64,000 nt of DNA from an uncultured Ruminococcus sp. (GCA_902802985.1 CADCOE010000049.1:26431-90430), one strand, 5' to 3'; shown: positions 32,828 through 43,345, numbered from the stretch's first letter. Notes: generated from the letters alone by a model not told the origin. Numbers and translations: made by a program.

Positions 32828-33112
32828 TTAATGAAATAACGAATTTTTTTGCTTATGGTGCTTATGAGGAAAATGACAATTATCTACCAGAATGGTATCT
32901 TCTCCTATTAAACGAATATTTTCCCAACGTATCACTATATCGTCACATCGTCCGAATAATCCGAAGAATTTTGGCCGTCCATAAATGATAATAGCTGTCA
33001 ATCGTGCATTTTCCGTATTGACTTCAACATCATCCACATATCCTATTCTGCAGCCATTATGACTGTTAATCACTTCTTTATGTCTTAGATCGACAATTCT
33101 GCAACAACCCAA
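32828..33112 (-). CDS. YlmC/YmxH-family PRC-barrel sporulation protein
   Basis: A 94-residue protein. The family block DLRHKEVINSHNGCRIGYVDDVEVN opens a PRC-barrel domain, followed by LTAIIIYGRPKFFGLFGRCDDIVIRWENIRLIGEDTILV. Family members are found in spore-forming Clostridia and Bacilli (YlmC/YmxH) and are linked to sporulation and to a site near cell-division genes. The start is TTG at 33112: it lies 5 nt after GGGGGGA and gives the short family N-terminus (GCCRIVDLR). The ATG 30 nt upstream has no ribosome-binding site. The C-terminus is rich in His/Lys (CHFPHKHHKQK), which might bind metal. Confidence 0.82.
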   Translation of the reverse strand: MGCCRIVDLRHKEVINSHNGCRIGYVDDVEVNTENARLTAIIIYGRPKFFGLFGRCDDIVIRWENIRLIGEDTILVDNCHFPHKHHKQKNSLFH

Positions 33113-33166
33113 AAAAATCCCCCCTATTAACTTATTTTTCATTATATGTCAATAAGGAGGAAATGA

Positions 33167-35602
33167 TTATTCTTTTGAATTTTTCTTGACAGAAATTTTA
33201 TCGACTGCCAAAGTCAACAGCATAAAAATAGCCAAAGACAAAAGGACAAGACCGGATAAAATCAAGCAAACCTCCCACGTGATCGGAGCAAAATTGAAGA
33301 AATTAACTCCCATAAAGTTTCTGAAACATAATACACCGACAGAAAATCCCGATACCATAACAACAAACAATACAATACGAAGTTTATTAAACGGTATCGA
33401 TACTCTGAACAAAATCATAAAGGCGATCGCCGCTGTCAAACATACTGTAACGGTAGAATATTGATCGTAACTCAGTGAGAAAACATTCATTGCGATAATG
33501 CATAATATAACACCAATTACAGTCGTTAAACCTGCCGGTATGGAATTTTTCATTATGTTGTAGAAAAAACGTCCTCGAATTCTATCTTTATTAGGTTCCA
33601 ACGCTAAGATAAATGATGGAATTCCGATGGTAAAAGCATTGACCAGTGTGAGTTGTATAGGCTGAAAGGGGTATTTGACATTGATAAACAGAAATAAAAA
33701 AGCCAGTATCGTTGAAAATATCGTCTTGACAATAAATAGTATAGAGGAACGTTGAATATTATTGATAGAACGTCTGCCTTCCGCGACTACCTTGGGCATT
33801 GAAGCAAAATTTGAATCAAGCAAAACCAACTGCGAAACACTTCTGGCTGCATCACTTCCGGCAGCCATAGCAATACTGCAGTCAGCTTCCTTTAATGCAA
33901 GTACATCATTGACGCCATCACCGGTCATAGCAACAGTATGACCTTGATTTTTTAATGCCACAACAAATTTCTTCTTTTGTGCCGGTGTGACTCTTCCGAA
34001 TACTGTATAATTCTCGATGGCATTTTCAATATCTGCATCCGTTTTAAGCGTTGTTGCATCAATGTATTGATCATAGTTTTTAACGTGTGCCCGTCTTGCT
34101 ACATCAGATACAGTAATAGGATTGTCGCCTGAGATTACTTTTACCGTTACATTTTGATCGGCAAAATATCGCAGCGTCTTAGGGGCTTCGGCTCTAATTT
34201 TATCGTTGAGGAGTACTATTCCTATAATCTCTATTTCGTAAGGAAGTTCATTTCCTCTGAACTTGTGCTCAGAATGTGCAATCACTATGGATCGATAATT
34301 TCTGGAATAGCTGTCAAGCATTTTCTTTAAATCATATGGAACTTCTTCCAAAATAAATTCCGCAGCCCCCATAATATATGTTCCAGCATTTTCGAAATGC
34401 GCTCCTGACCATTTTCTTTCTGAGGCGAACGGCACTACTTTATCCGCTTTCATCACAGAGGTACTATGAAATTTTTCCTTGAGTGCCAAAAATGTCGCAT
34501 TGGTATCATCGAGCGCATTGACCAAACCACACATAATATCACTCAACAGTTCTTTATCAGAAAGTTTTCCGTATGTAACATAATCTGCTACTTCCATACA
34601 TCCTTCGGTTATGGTTCCTGTTTTGTCAAGACACAAAACATCTACTCTGGCAAGCGTTTCTATACAGTACAATTCCTGCACCAATACCTTGTGTCGAGCA
34701 AGTCGGATAACACTTACTGCCAATACCGTACTTGTCAGAAGTACCAATCCTTCCGGAATCATTCCGATGACAGATGCGACTGTATTGACCACTACATCGG
34801 CAAGATGGCTGTCTATACTGCCAAATAATGTATAAACCGTTTCATGAGATATATCTTCAAAAACATAATACTGCTTAAAAAATAAAATCAGCGCCAGAGG
34901 TAAAATAATAAACGTTAATATTTTGATAATTTTATTCAGCGTAAACATAATCTCAGAATTGACTTTTTTGATATATTTTGCTTCTGCCGATATTTTTGAT
35001 GCATAATTTTCACTGCCTACGTGCTCCGCCCTTGCATAACATCGTCCACTGACAAGAAAACTGCCGGAAAGCATCATACTGCCTGCTTCTTTATGGATGG
35101 CATCCGATTCACCTGTCAGTAATGATTCATTGACATCACATTCTCCCGAAATTACCACACAGTCAACCGGAATTTGATTTCCTTGCGTAAATTCAATAAT
35201 GTCATCACGTACAATATCGTCTACTTTTAATCGACATTTTTCTCCGTTACGAATAACAGTCGCTTTAGTTGCCGACACAATAGAAAGCCGATCAATCGTC
35301 CTTTTAGCACGTATTTCCTGAAATATACCGATTGCTGTGTTAAAAAACATTACTCCAAGAAACAACATATTTTTATAAGAACCGACATACAATACCGCTA
35401 TTCCCAATATGATATTTAAAATATTAAACAGCGTTACGATATTATCAAAAAATATTCTTTTAATACTTTTTGTCGGCAGTTGTGTATCTGTGTTGCAAAG
35501 ACCATTTTCCAGACGTTCTTTTACCTGCTCCGAATTTAATCCTTGACTAACAGAAGCAAAAACTCTATTCACTTGTGCCGATGTTTCTTCCTTTTTTTTC
35601 AT
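33167..35602 (-). CDS. P-type cation-transporting ATPase
   Basis: An 811-residue integral membrane pump. Order of motifs: membrane pair M1-M2 (about 50-100), actuator loop with LTGESDAIHKEAG, M3-M4 (about 230-310) with IGMIPEGLVLL, phosphorylation site LCLDKTGTITEG, hinge MTGDGVNDVLALKEADCSIAM, and six more C-terminal helices. M4 has PEGL rather than CPC, so it is not a heavy-metal (P1B) pump. The overall layout fits the CtpE/MgtA-like group that moves Ca2+ or Mg2+. No N-terminal metal-binding domain is present. AGGAG precedes the ATG. It has its own consensus promoter and is divergent from ddh. Confidence 0.9.
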   Translation of the reverse strand: MKKKEETSAQVNRVFASVSQGLNSEQVKERLENGLCNTDTQLPTKSIKRIFFDNIVTLFNILNIILGIAVLYVGSYKNMLFLGVMFFNTAIGIFQEIRAKRTIDRLSIVSATKATVIRNGEKCRLKVDDIVRDDIIEFTQGNQIPVDCVVISGECDVNESLLTGESDAIHKEAGSMMLSGSFLVSGRCYARAEHVGSENYASKISAEAKYIKKVNSEIMFTLNKIIKILTFIILPLALILFFKQYYVFEDISHETVYTLFGSIDSHLADVVVNTVASVIGMIPEGLVLLTSTVLAVSVIRLARHKVLVQELYCIETLARVDVLCLDKTGTITEGCMEVADYVTYGKLSDKELLSDIMCGLVNALDDTNATFLALKEKFHSTSVMKADKVVPFASERKWSGAHFENAGTYIMGAAEFILEEVPYDLKKMLDSYSRNYRSIVIAHSEHKFRGNELPYEIEIIGIVLLNDKIRAEAPKTLRYFADQNVTVKVISGDNPITVSDVARRAHVKNYDQYIDATTLKTDADIENAIENYTVFGRVTPAQKKKFVVALKNQGHTVAMTGDGVNDVLALKEADCSIAMAAGSDAARSVSQLVLLDSNFASMPKVVAEGRRSINNIQRSSILFIVKTIFSTILAFLFLFINVKYPFQPIQLTLVNAFTIGIPSFILALEPNKDRIRGRFFYNIMKNSIPAGLTTVIGVILCIIAMNVFSLSYDQYSTVTVCLTAAIAFMILFRVSIPFNKLRIVLFVVMVSGFSVGVLCFRNFMGVNFFNFAPITWEVCLILSGLVLLSLAIFMLLTLAVDKISVKKNSKE

Positions 35603-35640
35603 AATTTATCTCCTTGTAAAAAGTCGTAAACATAATCTCA

Positions 35641-35669
35641 ATTATATATTTTAATTCAAAATATGTCAA
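35641..35669 (-). promoter_or_regulatory. Promoter of the P-type ATPase gene
   Basis: Minus-strand TTGACA (35664-35669) and TATAAT (35641-35646), 17-bp spacing, both perfect. Confidence 0.82.
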
Positions 35670-35728
35670 CACGGTTGAACCATTAAAAACCAAAAAACCG
35701 ATGAAATGTTAAATCACAAAAAATATTA

Positions 35729-35757
35729 TTGACATAATACAGAAATAAATTTATACT
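35729..35757 (+). promoter_or_regulatory. Promoter of ddh
   Basis: TTGACA (35729-35734) and TATACT (35752-35757), 17-bp spacing, divergent from the P-type ATPase promoter with 60 bp between their -35 boxes. Confidence 0.78.
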
Positions 35758-35816
35758 AAAATAAACTATTAAGGCATAATCATTATGACGATGCCACAAT
35801 AAAGGAGCAATGAATA

Positions 35817-36803
35817 ATGCAAACAAGAATTGGTATCCTGGGATATGGAAATCTTGGCAAAGGAACAGAAATAGCTGTAAATGCCGCCGAAGATATGACA
35901 CTGACCGCTATTTTTACCAGACGGAATCCTTCCTCAGTAAAAACTCTTTCGAAAAATGTCCCTGTTGTAAATATTGCCGAAATAGAGCAATGGAAAGATA
36001 AAATAGATGTTCTGATTTTGTGTGGAGGAAGTGCTACTGACCTCCCTGTTCAAACACCTGAATATGTCAAGCTTTTTAATGTTATCGACAGCTTTGACAC
36101 CCACGCACGTATTCCCGAGCATTTTGCCAATGTTGATACTGCTGCAAAAGAAAGCGGAAAAGTGGGAGTTATTTCTGTAGGTTGGGATCCCGGTATGTTT
36201 TCCTTAAACAGAGTTTATGCCAATGCTATTTTGCCAGATGGTAATGACTATACTTTCTGGGGCAAAGGGGTAAGTCAGGGACATTCGGATGCTATAAGAA
36301 GAATTGATGGCGTCAAAAACGCAAAGCAATATACTATTCCGGTGGAAGAAGCCTTGAATGCCGTTAGAAACGGTGAAAATCCCGTCCTTACCACTCGTCA
36401 AAAACATCAGAGAGAATGCTTTGTTGTTCTTAAAGACGGAGCCGATGCCGATAAAGTAGAAAATGAAATCAAATCAATGCCCAATTATTTCACTGATTAT
36501 GATACAACCGTGCACTTCATTAGCGAAGAAGAACTTTTAAAAAATCATTCCGGAATGGCTCATGGAGGATTTGTCTTCCGTTCCGGAAAAACAGGAATCA
36601 ATAAAGAGCATCAACATATTATCGAATACAGTATCAAACTCGACTCTAATCCTGAATTCACCACCAGCGTACTCATTGCCTACGCAAGAGCTGTTAAACG
36701 GATGTATGACGAAGGAAAAAGCGGCTGCTTTACTGTTTTTGATATTCCTCCTGCCTATCTGTGTGCACAAAGCGGTGAAGAACTAAGAGCAAAATTTCTT
36801 TAA
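35817..36803 (+). CDS. ddh: meso-Diaminopimelate D-dehydrogenase
   Basis: A 328-residue NADPH enzyme that makes meso-2,6-diaminopimelate directly from tetrahydrodipicolinate, for lysine and peptidoglycan. Visible motifs: the Rossmann loop GILGYGNLGKGTE, LCGGSATDLPVQTP, NVIDSFDTHARIPEHF, ISVGWDPGMFS, FWGKGVSQGHSDAIRRIDGV and the HSGMAHGGFVFRSG stretch. Length and order match known Ddh proteins. AAGGAGC precedes the ATG. Monocistronic. It implies the dehydrogenase branch of lysine synthesis, which in Clostridia often coexists with the aminotransferase (DapL) branch. Confidence 0.96.
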   Translation: MQTRIGILGYGNLGKGTEIAVNAAEDMTLTAIFTRRNPSSVKTLSKNVPVVNIAEIEQWKDKIDVLILCGGSATDLPVQTPEYVKLFNVIDSFDTHARIPEHFANVDTAAKESGKVGVISVGWDPGMFSLNRVYANAILPDGNDYTFWGKGVSQGHSDAIRRIDGVKNAKQYTIPVEEALNAVRNGENPVLTTRQKHQRECFVVLKDGADADKVENEIKSMPNYFTDYDTTVHFISEEELLKNHSGMAHGGFVFRSGKTGINKEHQHIIEYSIKLDSNPEFTTSVLIAYARAVKRMYDEGKSGCFTVFDIPPAYLCAQSGEELRAKFL

Positions 36804-36830
36804 TGTTTTCAGACTTAATAGATAAACATA

Positions 36831-36879
36831 AAATAAGTTGTCACATTAACGATTTCTCGAGATGTGACAACTTATTTTT
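36831..36879. terminator. Bidirectional terminator between ddh and protease 1
   Basis: Perfect 16-bp stem AAATAAGTTGTCACAT/ATGTGACAACTTATTT (36831-36846, 36862-36877) ending in a T-run. Confidence 0.9.
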
Positions 36880-36966
36880 ATTGGCCATTTTCTCTGCATA
36901 AAGGATTTTTACTGTTTAATTTCGTTTCTATAGCGGAATTGCAATGCAGAAAGAAAAGGAAAAATT

Positions 36967-39900
36967 TTATTTTGTAACGTTAACCGTAAAATACTGCTTT
37001 GCTATTTTTCCGTCGCTGTCCTTTACTTTGACACATATATCATAAGTGGTCGCTGCGGCAGGTTTGAAAGTAACAGTATCATTTTCTTTATACGACTGGG
37101 CAGTGCTCCATTTGTCGCTTGTGCATTTCTTATAAAATACAGCATAGGTGTAGTTCTCAGACCCTCCTGCCGCTGATATTTTGGCAGTAATTTTTTCACC
37201 AAGGTGAATATCAGCAGATGACAGTTCGGCTGATATTTCAAGCGGCTTGATAACTTTAACGGTATAATATTTTTTCTGTATCGTACCACTCTCATCTTTC
37301 GCTTTGATACATACTTCATAACTTGTTGCGGCCGCTGGCTTAAAGGTGACTTGGTTGTTAGTACTGAAATCCTGCTTCGTGATCCACTTATTGCTGGAAG
37401 ATTTTTTATAATAAAATGCATATTTGCATTCCCCTTTTCCTCCGCTGGATTCACACTTTGCAGTAATTTTCTGGCCAAGTGTTATTCTCTCTGCAGAGAC
37501 AGTTGAATTAGTTACTAACGGATCAACTACAAAAACCGACTGGTTTGAAACAGTAGAAATCATACCGTTTGAGTAGGTATATCTGCCTTTTGTAAAACGG
37601 TAGTTGGCACCATTGCGGCTGTCCCAATTATTATGACCATCATTAAAGCATACATTAGCATAACTTTGTGTACCGAGATCAATGATATACTTATGGGTAT
37701 ATCCATTCATTTCGCTTGTTTCCGTCATTGGTTTTCCGGGAACTTCAGTCCACGCACCGCTGCCTACCTGATAATGAATATAAGGAGTAGAATAACCTTT
37801 ATAGTAAATTACGATTTGATTAAGAGTAATGTCATTACCCTTTTCTACTGTGTAAGACATAGAACGGGTTGCTGCTGTTAAACCATTAAACAGAATATCT
37901 GCCTTTATGGTATAAACACCTTCTTTGTTGGGTGTCCATGTCGCATTTCCCGTTGTACTGGTAAGTGTCTGTGAAATACCGTTTCCACTGATAGTAAAAC
38001 GATAGCTGACAGGAATACGGAAGCTGTCGGCAGTAGCTGTGAAAGTAACACTTTCACCTGTCTTTACTTTTTCTTTGCTGGCTCTGAATGCACTAAAGCC
38101 CAAATTCACCATATAAACATTCACATCGGACTGTACAGTTTTTCCTGTCGAATCCTTAACAGTAACAGTTACATTATGTATATCGGTACTTTTAGGCTGA
38201 TAAGTCACACTTGTACTTGTTGAAAAATCCCGAATAACAGTTTCTGCACCGTTTACTTTACAAGTATATTTATACTGATAAGGGGCTGTACCGCCCTGTG
38301 CCTGTGTGTTAATAGTAAACGGAAGATTAACAGGAATATAATCGCCTCCCTCTATACTAACCTTGGCAGTTAGCTGATCAGGTTCGGGCTTGGAAATTTC
38401 TACAATCTTACCGTTTGAGTAACCAAAAGTACCTTTATTGAACTGATAGTTAGAACCGTTGTTGCTGTCCCAATTACCATTGCCGTCATTAAAGCATACG
38501 GTGGCAGAAGTTGCCTGTCCCAGATTGATCGTATACTTATGAGTATAACCGTCTATCTCAGAGGTTTCTGTCATCTTCATACCGGGTACGGCAGTCCAGT
38601 TTCCGCCAGCTACCTGATAGTGAATATATGGTGTTGCATAACCCTTGTAATAAACAATGATTTCATTATCCTTAACAGGGTCGGCTTTTTCTACTGTATA
38701 GGACATTGTTTGAGTGGTAATTGTTGAACCATTATAAAGTATAGAAACACTAAGAGTATAGGTACCTTCTTTTGTCGGTGACCAAGAAGCAGAATTATCC
38801 TTATTCGTAGTCAACACTTGAGATACACCGTTACCAACAATGGTATATTGATAAGTGACAGGCACACGTCCGGTATTAGCGGATGCTGTAAAGGTAACAT
38901 TATCCCCCACTTTAATTTGGGTTTTGTCCGCTTTGATACCGCTGATAGAAACGTTTAATGCAGATATGGTGATAGTGGATGTTGCTGTTTCACCTTTACT
39001 ATCCTTGACCGTCACGTTAACTGTATATGTATTCGGTGTTTCAAACTTAAATGATGTGCTGGTCAAGTTAGAATAATCTTTGATAACCGTTTCTGAGTTG
39101 CCAATAGAATAAATGTATTTGTACTGATAAGGTGCCGTACCTCCTGCCGCAGCAGCGGCAATAGTAAAGTTTTGATTAACCGGAACAGAATTTCCGCCTA
39201 CGATGCTTGCCTGTACTGTTAACTTGTCAGGCTCCGGCTTGGAAATTTCCACAATTTTTCCGTTTGAATAGCCGAAAGTACCTTTACTGAATTGATAATT
39301 AGAACCGTTATTACTGTCCCAATGACCATTACCATCATTAAAACATACAGTTGCAGAAGCTGCTTGACCCAGATTGATCGTGTACTTATGAGTATAACCG
39401 TCTATCTCAGAGGTTTCTGTCATCTTCACGCCGGGCACTTCTGTCCAGCTTCCACCTGCTACCTGATAGTGAATATACGGAGAAGAATATCCCTTGTAAT
39501 AAACAACAGTTTGATTTTCCACAGGCTGTTTTTTCTCTACAGTAATAGTAATACTTTTTTGAACAGATACATTATTAAAATCTATTACTTTAATAGTAGC
39601 TGTATAGGTTCCTGCTTCTGTAGGAGTCCACTTATTATTAGCATCATTATAGTTAAGCTCTGATACTTTTGTGTTATCCTTTTTAATGGTAATAACAGCT
39701 GAATAATATTTGCCTTCTGCGTTCATTTCAGCATTTTTTACTGCTGCATTAAAGGTTATTTCTGTACCAACTTCAACGGGTGAAGCAGGGATCGCTTCAA
39801 ATTTGGTCAATGACATTCCGTCAGAAACAGTAATCGGTGTCAATTCTTTGTGCAGTGTTGTTCCGTTAGCGTCGGTAACATCTACTGTAGGTGTGTACTT

Positions 39901-42900
39901 GCCGCCCACTACAGAGAAAATATAGTCATAACTCATACTTGTTTGATCGCTCTGCTGTACACGATCATACATTGTTTGACCATCCTTGATGTAACCAAAC
40001 TGATATTTATAGGGTGCCTTACCACCGGAAATTTGGGCTGTTGCCTTAACGTGCTGAGGATAAACGATTTGCGAAGGCGATGTGGTTGTAAAGCTTGCTA
40101 TTTTAAATGTGTCATCGTCTTTGACGGTAAATTGGATGGTTTGTTCATCATCCACACCATATTTGGACGTTGATGTCAATTTGGCGGTATAGGTACCACT
40201 CTCTTTCGGCGTCCAATCGTACTCCGTGAATCCGTCAAAATCGAGTGTTTCATTAACATATGTTTTATTACCCTTGGTTACTTTAAGAGTCAGTTGTTCC
40301 TGTTTTATTTCACCGGGTTCAAAGCTTGTACGAAATACATCCCAGCTGAATTTGATCTGCTTACCCACCATAACATTTGAAGGTGTTGCCTTGAAGTTTT
40401 TCAAAGCAGTGTTATATACTTCAATTTCATCAAATATTTTCGTAGCCGTATTGCCGTACAAATCTGTAATGGTAATATAAGGTTTAACTACACCGGTAAC
40501 ATTAATCGTCATCTCAGAGAATAAATTAGTAGCGAAACCAGTGCTCAGCTCAGTCGATTGGTGAATGTTTGTGCCATCTTTCAGAATAAAGCCTTTTTCT
40601 ACAAAGTAAAAATTGGAAATACCCTTAGAAATACTTGCTTCGATATAAATACGATGGTTCTTTCCTATTTTTCCCAATTTTTCATAATTTTCATCACTGG
40701 ACAATTCCAGCGTTGCTCTAGATATTTTTAAAGTATATTTATCGGCGTTTTTACTCACCGTATAGATATGACGATAACAACATATATACTGACCATTAGT
40801 AACGGTGTAATAATGTCCATTGTTATCATCTTTTCCTTCAGAATTGGCAAAATAAACCTTTGATGTTCCGTTGATCGCACCAAGCGATGCACTATATGAC
40901 ACTGAAGGAAATCTTGTGCTTTTACTCATTTTAACAGACTGGAATGTTTTACCATTATCCTTGCTGTAGTAGAGTGTCGGATCAGACAAACCGGAATAAT
41001 ACAATTCGCAGCTATCGCCTTCTACAGCAACGTCAAACGAATCTTTAACAACCGCTTGTCTGCCATCCACATCATTGATAAAAAAGGTAACATCATAATG
41101 ACCCGGTTCTTCGGGAGAGAACAGTGATTCGGAAAATTTATCGGTGACAGTATTCCCCAAAGTGGAAATATGTACATTATTTCTTAGAATTTCACAGGAT
41201 AAATCTTTCTCTGCTTTACTATTTACGCTGTTTTTAACAGAAAAACTTACTCCATAAACATCATTTAATTGCAGTGTTGCAGCGTTAGATTCAAAATTAT
41301 CAATTTTAAATGCTTCTTTTACAGAAATAGTTTTACCTGTTTTTTTAATGCTGTTTCCTTTGTTATCTTTGACATACACAACAGGGACAATCGAAGTTAC
41401 TGTAGGAATATCAAAACTTGCAGTGATATTGGACGAATATTTTCCCAATACTTCTTTTCCATCTTTGATATAGCCAAAACGATAACTGAATGTGGAACCG
41501 TTTTCTTTTGCTTTTGCCGACAATTCCAGACTTTGATCAGTATAAAGAACGTTATCTATATCACTGGTGTGGAAATAATCAAGAACGATCGGAGCGTTCC
41601 AATCATCTGAAGTATAACCAAGCAGAGAAACTCCATTAGAGGCATCTGTATTAATGGTTGCATTAAATGTTGAATAATTGATTTTCTTGCTGCTTACGTC
41701 ACATTGATATTTTATATCATGGTTTGTATCAACGATTTTGACGTTAGAGATAGTAGTCGAAAGATTATTGTTGACAAAATCTTTAAAGCTCACGCTCCAT
41801 TGATAATCGTTCAAATGGTCAGAGGTAATTCCCGGAACAACCGTATTGAGATCGTATACAAATGTTTTTGGAGTTTCGATCGCAATTTTGGGTGCATCTT
41901 TTGCACTCTGCGATTGAAAAGGTTCTACACTATGGGTATACTTTTTACCATTCGCATCAACTGCTGTAATCACGACCTTATTATCGTAACGGGACTGCGA
42001 GATCATATCAAATTCCAAATTGATGCCCGATGCCGCTTTTTCTACAGGCTGTACATCTATTCTGATAAATTCACCTAATACCGGAAAATCAATTCTTACT
42101 TTATCTGCCGTCGTTCCCAATGCCGATTTCACATTTAAAGCATCATAGCAAACCCAGATAAAGCCTTCATTACCAAAGCTTTCACCCCAAGAATTGGCCA
42201 TTTTAAAGGCACCTTTTTCAGCATCCTGAATTTCACCATCGCCATTAATATCATACCAGATGTTGTCATCATATCCTACAATAGCAACACGATGCCCGCC
42301 ATAAAACCGATTAAGAGCTGTGATGATTTTTTGACCTGAATATTTCTGATTGGCAGATACTCTCGAATCGGGCACAATAATACATTCATTAAATCCCAGT
42401 GCCAATGTACCGGCTGTCAGAACATCTCCATTCGCCAATGCAGTTTTTATCAATCGAATACTTTCCGAATCAGGACCATCAATCGTCTTTTCTCCTACGG
42501 CCAGTTCTTCATAGGAAGCAATTTTATATTTTTGTGCTTCAATGCCCGCTGCCTCGGAAGTTGTCCAAGATATTCCATCACTAACATTAGGTGCTGTACG
42601 CAGTGTAGCGATACCTGCACTTTTAGCGATTTTATAAGGAGCTTCATCAAGCATTCCCATATACGGATCGCCTGCGTTACCATAGTTAAACGCCCAAATC
42701 GGAGACAGTGTATTCTCCCATGTAGAGGTTCTGTCAAGCATTTTATTAACAGTGTAACTCATCTGGTAATAAATACTTGACCACGCCACGCATGAGCCTA
42801 ATCCACCTTGGTTTCCTATGGCAGGAAAGTATTTTGTCTGGCTGTTATCAACAAATGACGGCAAATCATTGCTTGCCGGTTCACTTGGTTCAACCTGATT

Positions 42901-43236
42901 TGTGCTTTCGTCTTCTGCCACCATATCCCGATATTCACTGACCGAATGGATTACCGGGATATTCTTTTTTGCTTCTTCACTAAATCCCAAACTACCCGTT
43001 GTACGCTTCGGATCATCATTTTGCAAATCAGAATTTTTTACAATAGAAGACTCATCCTGTGTTTGAAAGCTAACCTTGCTTACCTCAGCATTCATCTGGG
43101 ACTGTGAATTTTTATCTTCTGTTTGTAATGCGGACGGCTCGGCTGCACTTGCTGTCAATACTGTTGCCCCCGATGTTACGATCAAAGATGACAAAAGCAG
43201 TGCAATAGAGCTTTTTAGACATTTTCGTTTGATCAT
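36967..43236 (-). CDS. Secreted C1A (papain-like) cysteine protease with starch-binding modules, paralogue 1
   Basis: A 2089-residue secreted protein. A signal peptide occupies residues 1-30 (IALLLSSLIVTSGATVLTASAA). The papain-like domain (about 135-375) has Cys149 in NQGGLGSCVAWS, His315 in GGHRVAIVGY and Asn348 in KMANSWG. A canonical 12-residue EF-hand loop, D329 to E340 (DINGDGEIQDAE), is inserted between His and Asn. Ig/Y_Y_Y-like domains follow. Then come three CBM25/26-like starch-binding modules at about 1239-1332, 1519-1612 and 1807-1893, with YYKGYSxPYIHYQV, GxWTxVPG and FNDGxxxWDSxNGxNY. Two GGKGxYxYAFYYKK-type domains end the protein. No dockerin or LPXTG. The ATG at 43236 lies 11 nt after AGGTGG. 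Predicted role: proteolysis at starch surfaces. Confidence 0.85.
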   Translation of the reverse strand: MIKRKCLKSSIALLLSSLIVTSGATVLTASAAEPSALQTEDKNSQSQMNAEVSKVSFQTQDESSIVKNSDLQNDDPKRTTGSLGFSEEAKKNIPVIHSVSEYRDMVAEDESTNQVEPSEPASNDLPSFVDNSQTKYFPAIGNQGGLGSCVAWSSIYYQMSYTVNKMLDRTSTWENTLSPIWAFNYGNAGDPYMGMLDEAPYKIAKSAGIATLRTAPNVSDGISWTTSEAAGIEAQKYKIASYEELAVGEKTIDGPDSESIRLIKTALANGDVLTAGTLALGFNECIIVPDSRVSANQKYSGQKIITALNRFYGGHRVAIVGYDDNIWYDINGDGEIQDAEKGAFKMANSWGESFGNEGFIWVCYDALNVKSALGTTADKVRIDFPVLGEFIRIDVQPVEKAASGINLEFDMISQSRYDNKVVITAVDANGKKYTHSVEPFQSQSAKDAPKIAIETPKTFVYDLNTVVPGITSDHLNDYQWSVSFKDFVNNNLSTTISNVKIVDTNHDIKYQCDVSSKKINYSTFNATINTDASNGVSLLGYTSDDWNAPIVLDYFHTSDIDNVLYTDQSLELSAKAKENGSTFSYRFGYIKDGKEVLGKYSSNITASFDIPTVTSIVPVVYVKDNKGNSIKKTGKTISVKEAFKIDNFESNAATLQLNDVYGVSFSVKNSVNSKAEKDLSCEILRNNVHISTLGNTVTDKFSESLFSPEEPGHYDVTFFINDVDGRQAVVKDSFDVAVEGDSCELYYSGLSDPTLYYSKDNGKTFQSVKMSKSTRFPSVSYSASLGAINGTSKVYFANSEGKDDNNGHYYTVTNGQYICCYRHIYTVSKNADKYTLKISRATLELSSDENYEKLGKIGKNHRIYIEASISKGISNFYFVEKGFILKDGTNIHQSTELSTGFATNLFSEMTINVTGVVKPYITITDLYGNTATKIFDEIEVYNTALKNFKATPSNVMVGKQIKFSWDVFRTSFEPGEIKQEQLTLKVTKGNKTYVNETLDFDGFTEYDWTPKESGTYTAKLTSTSKYGVDDEQTIQFTVKDDDTFKIASFTTTSPSQIVYPQHVKATAQISGGKAPYKYQFGYIKDGQTMYDRVQQSDQTSMSYDYIFSVVGGKYTPTVDVTDANGTTLHKELTPITVSDGMSLTKFEAIPASPVEVGTEITFNAAVKNAEMNAEGKYYSAVITIKKDNTKVSELNYNDANNKWTPTEAGTYTATIKVIDFNNVSVQKSITITVEKKQPVENQTVVYYKGYSSPYIHYQVAGGSWTEVPGVKMTETSEIDGYTHKYTINLGQAASATVCFNDGNGHWDSNNGSNYQFSKGTFGYSNGKIVEISKPEPDKLTVQASIVGGNSVPVNQNFTIAAAAAGGTAPYQYKYIYSIGNSETVIKDYSNLTSTSFKFETPNTYTVNVTVKDSKGETATSTITISALNVSISGIKADKTQIKVGDNVTFTASANTGRVPVTYQYTIVGNGVSQVLTTNKDNSASWSPTKEGTYTLSVSILYNGSTITTQTMSYTVEKADPVKDNEIIVYYKGYATPYIHYQVAGGNWTAVPGMKMTETSEIDGYTHKYTINLGQATSATVCFNDGNGNWDSNNGSNYQFNKGTFGYSNGKIVEISKPEPDQLTAKVSIEGGDYIPVNLPFTINTQAQGGTAPYQYKYTCKVNGAETVIRDFSTSTSVTYQPKSTDIHNVTVTVKDSTGKTVQSDVNVYMVNLGFSAFRASKEKVKTGESVTFTATADSFRIPVSYRFTISGNGISQTLTSTTGNATWTPNKEGVYTIKADILFNGLTAATRSMSYTVEKGNDITLNQIVIYYKGYSTPYIHYQVGSGAWTEVPGKPMTETSEMNGYTHKYIIDLGTQSYANVCFNDGHNNWDSRNGANYRFTKGRYTYSNGMISTVSNQSVFVVDPLVTNSTVSAERITLGQKITAKCESSGGKGECKYAFYYKKSSSNKWITKQDFSTNNQVTFKPAAATSYEVCIKAKDESGTIQKKYYTVKVIKPLEISAELSSADIHLGEKITAKISAAGGSENYTYAVFYKKCTSDKWSTAQSYKENDTVTFKPAAATTYDICVKVKDSDGKIAKQYFTVNVTK

Positions 43237-43345
43237 AATAATGCATTCCACCTTTCAACTTCTATTATTTTGGAAAATTAACCCATTACTATTATATCCC
43301 TAATATTATCATCATTTTGGGGAGAGAAATATATTAATAAATGAC

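Noticed and set aside
42192..42294. Dockerin in the protease
   Set aside because: Only one EF-hand loop is present and it lies within the catalytic domain; a type I dockerin needs two loops plus helices at a protein end.
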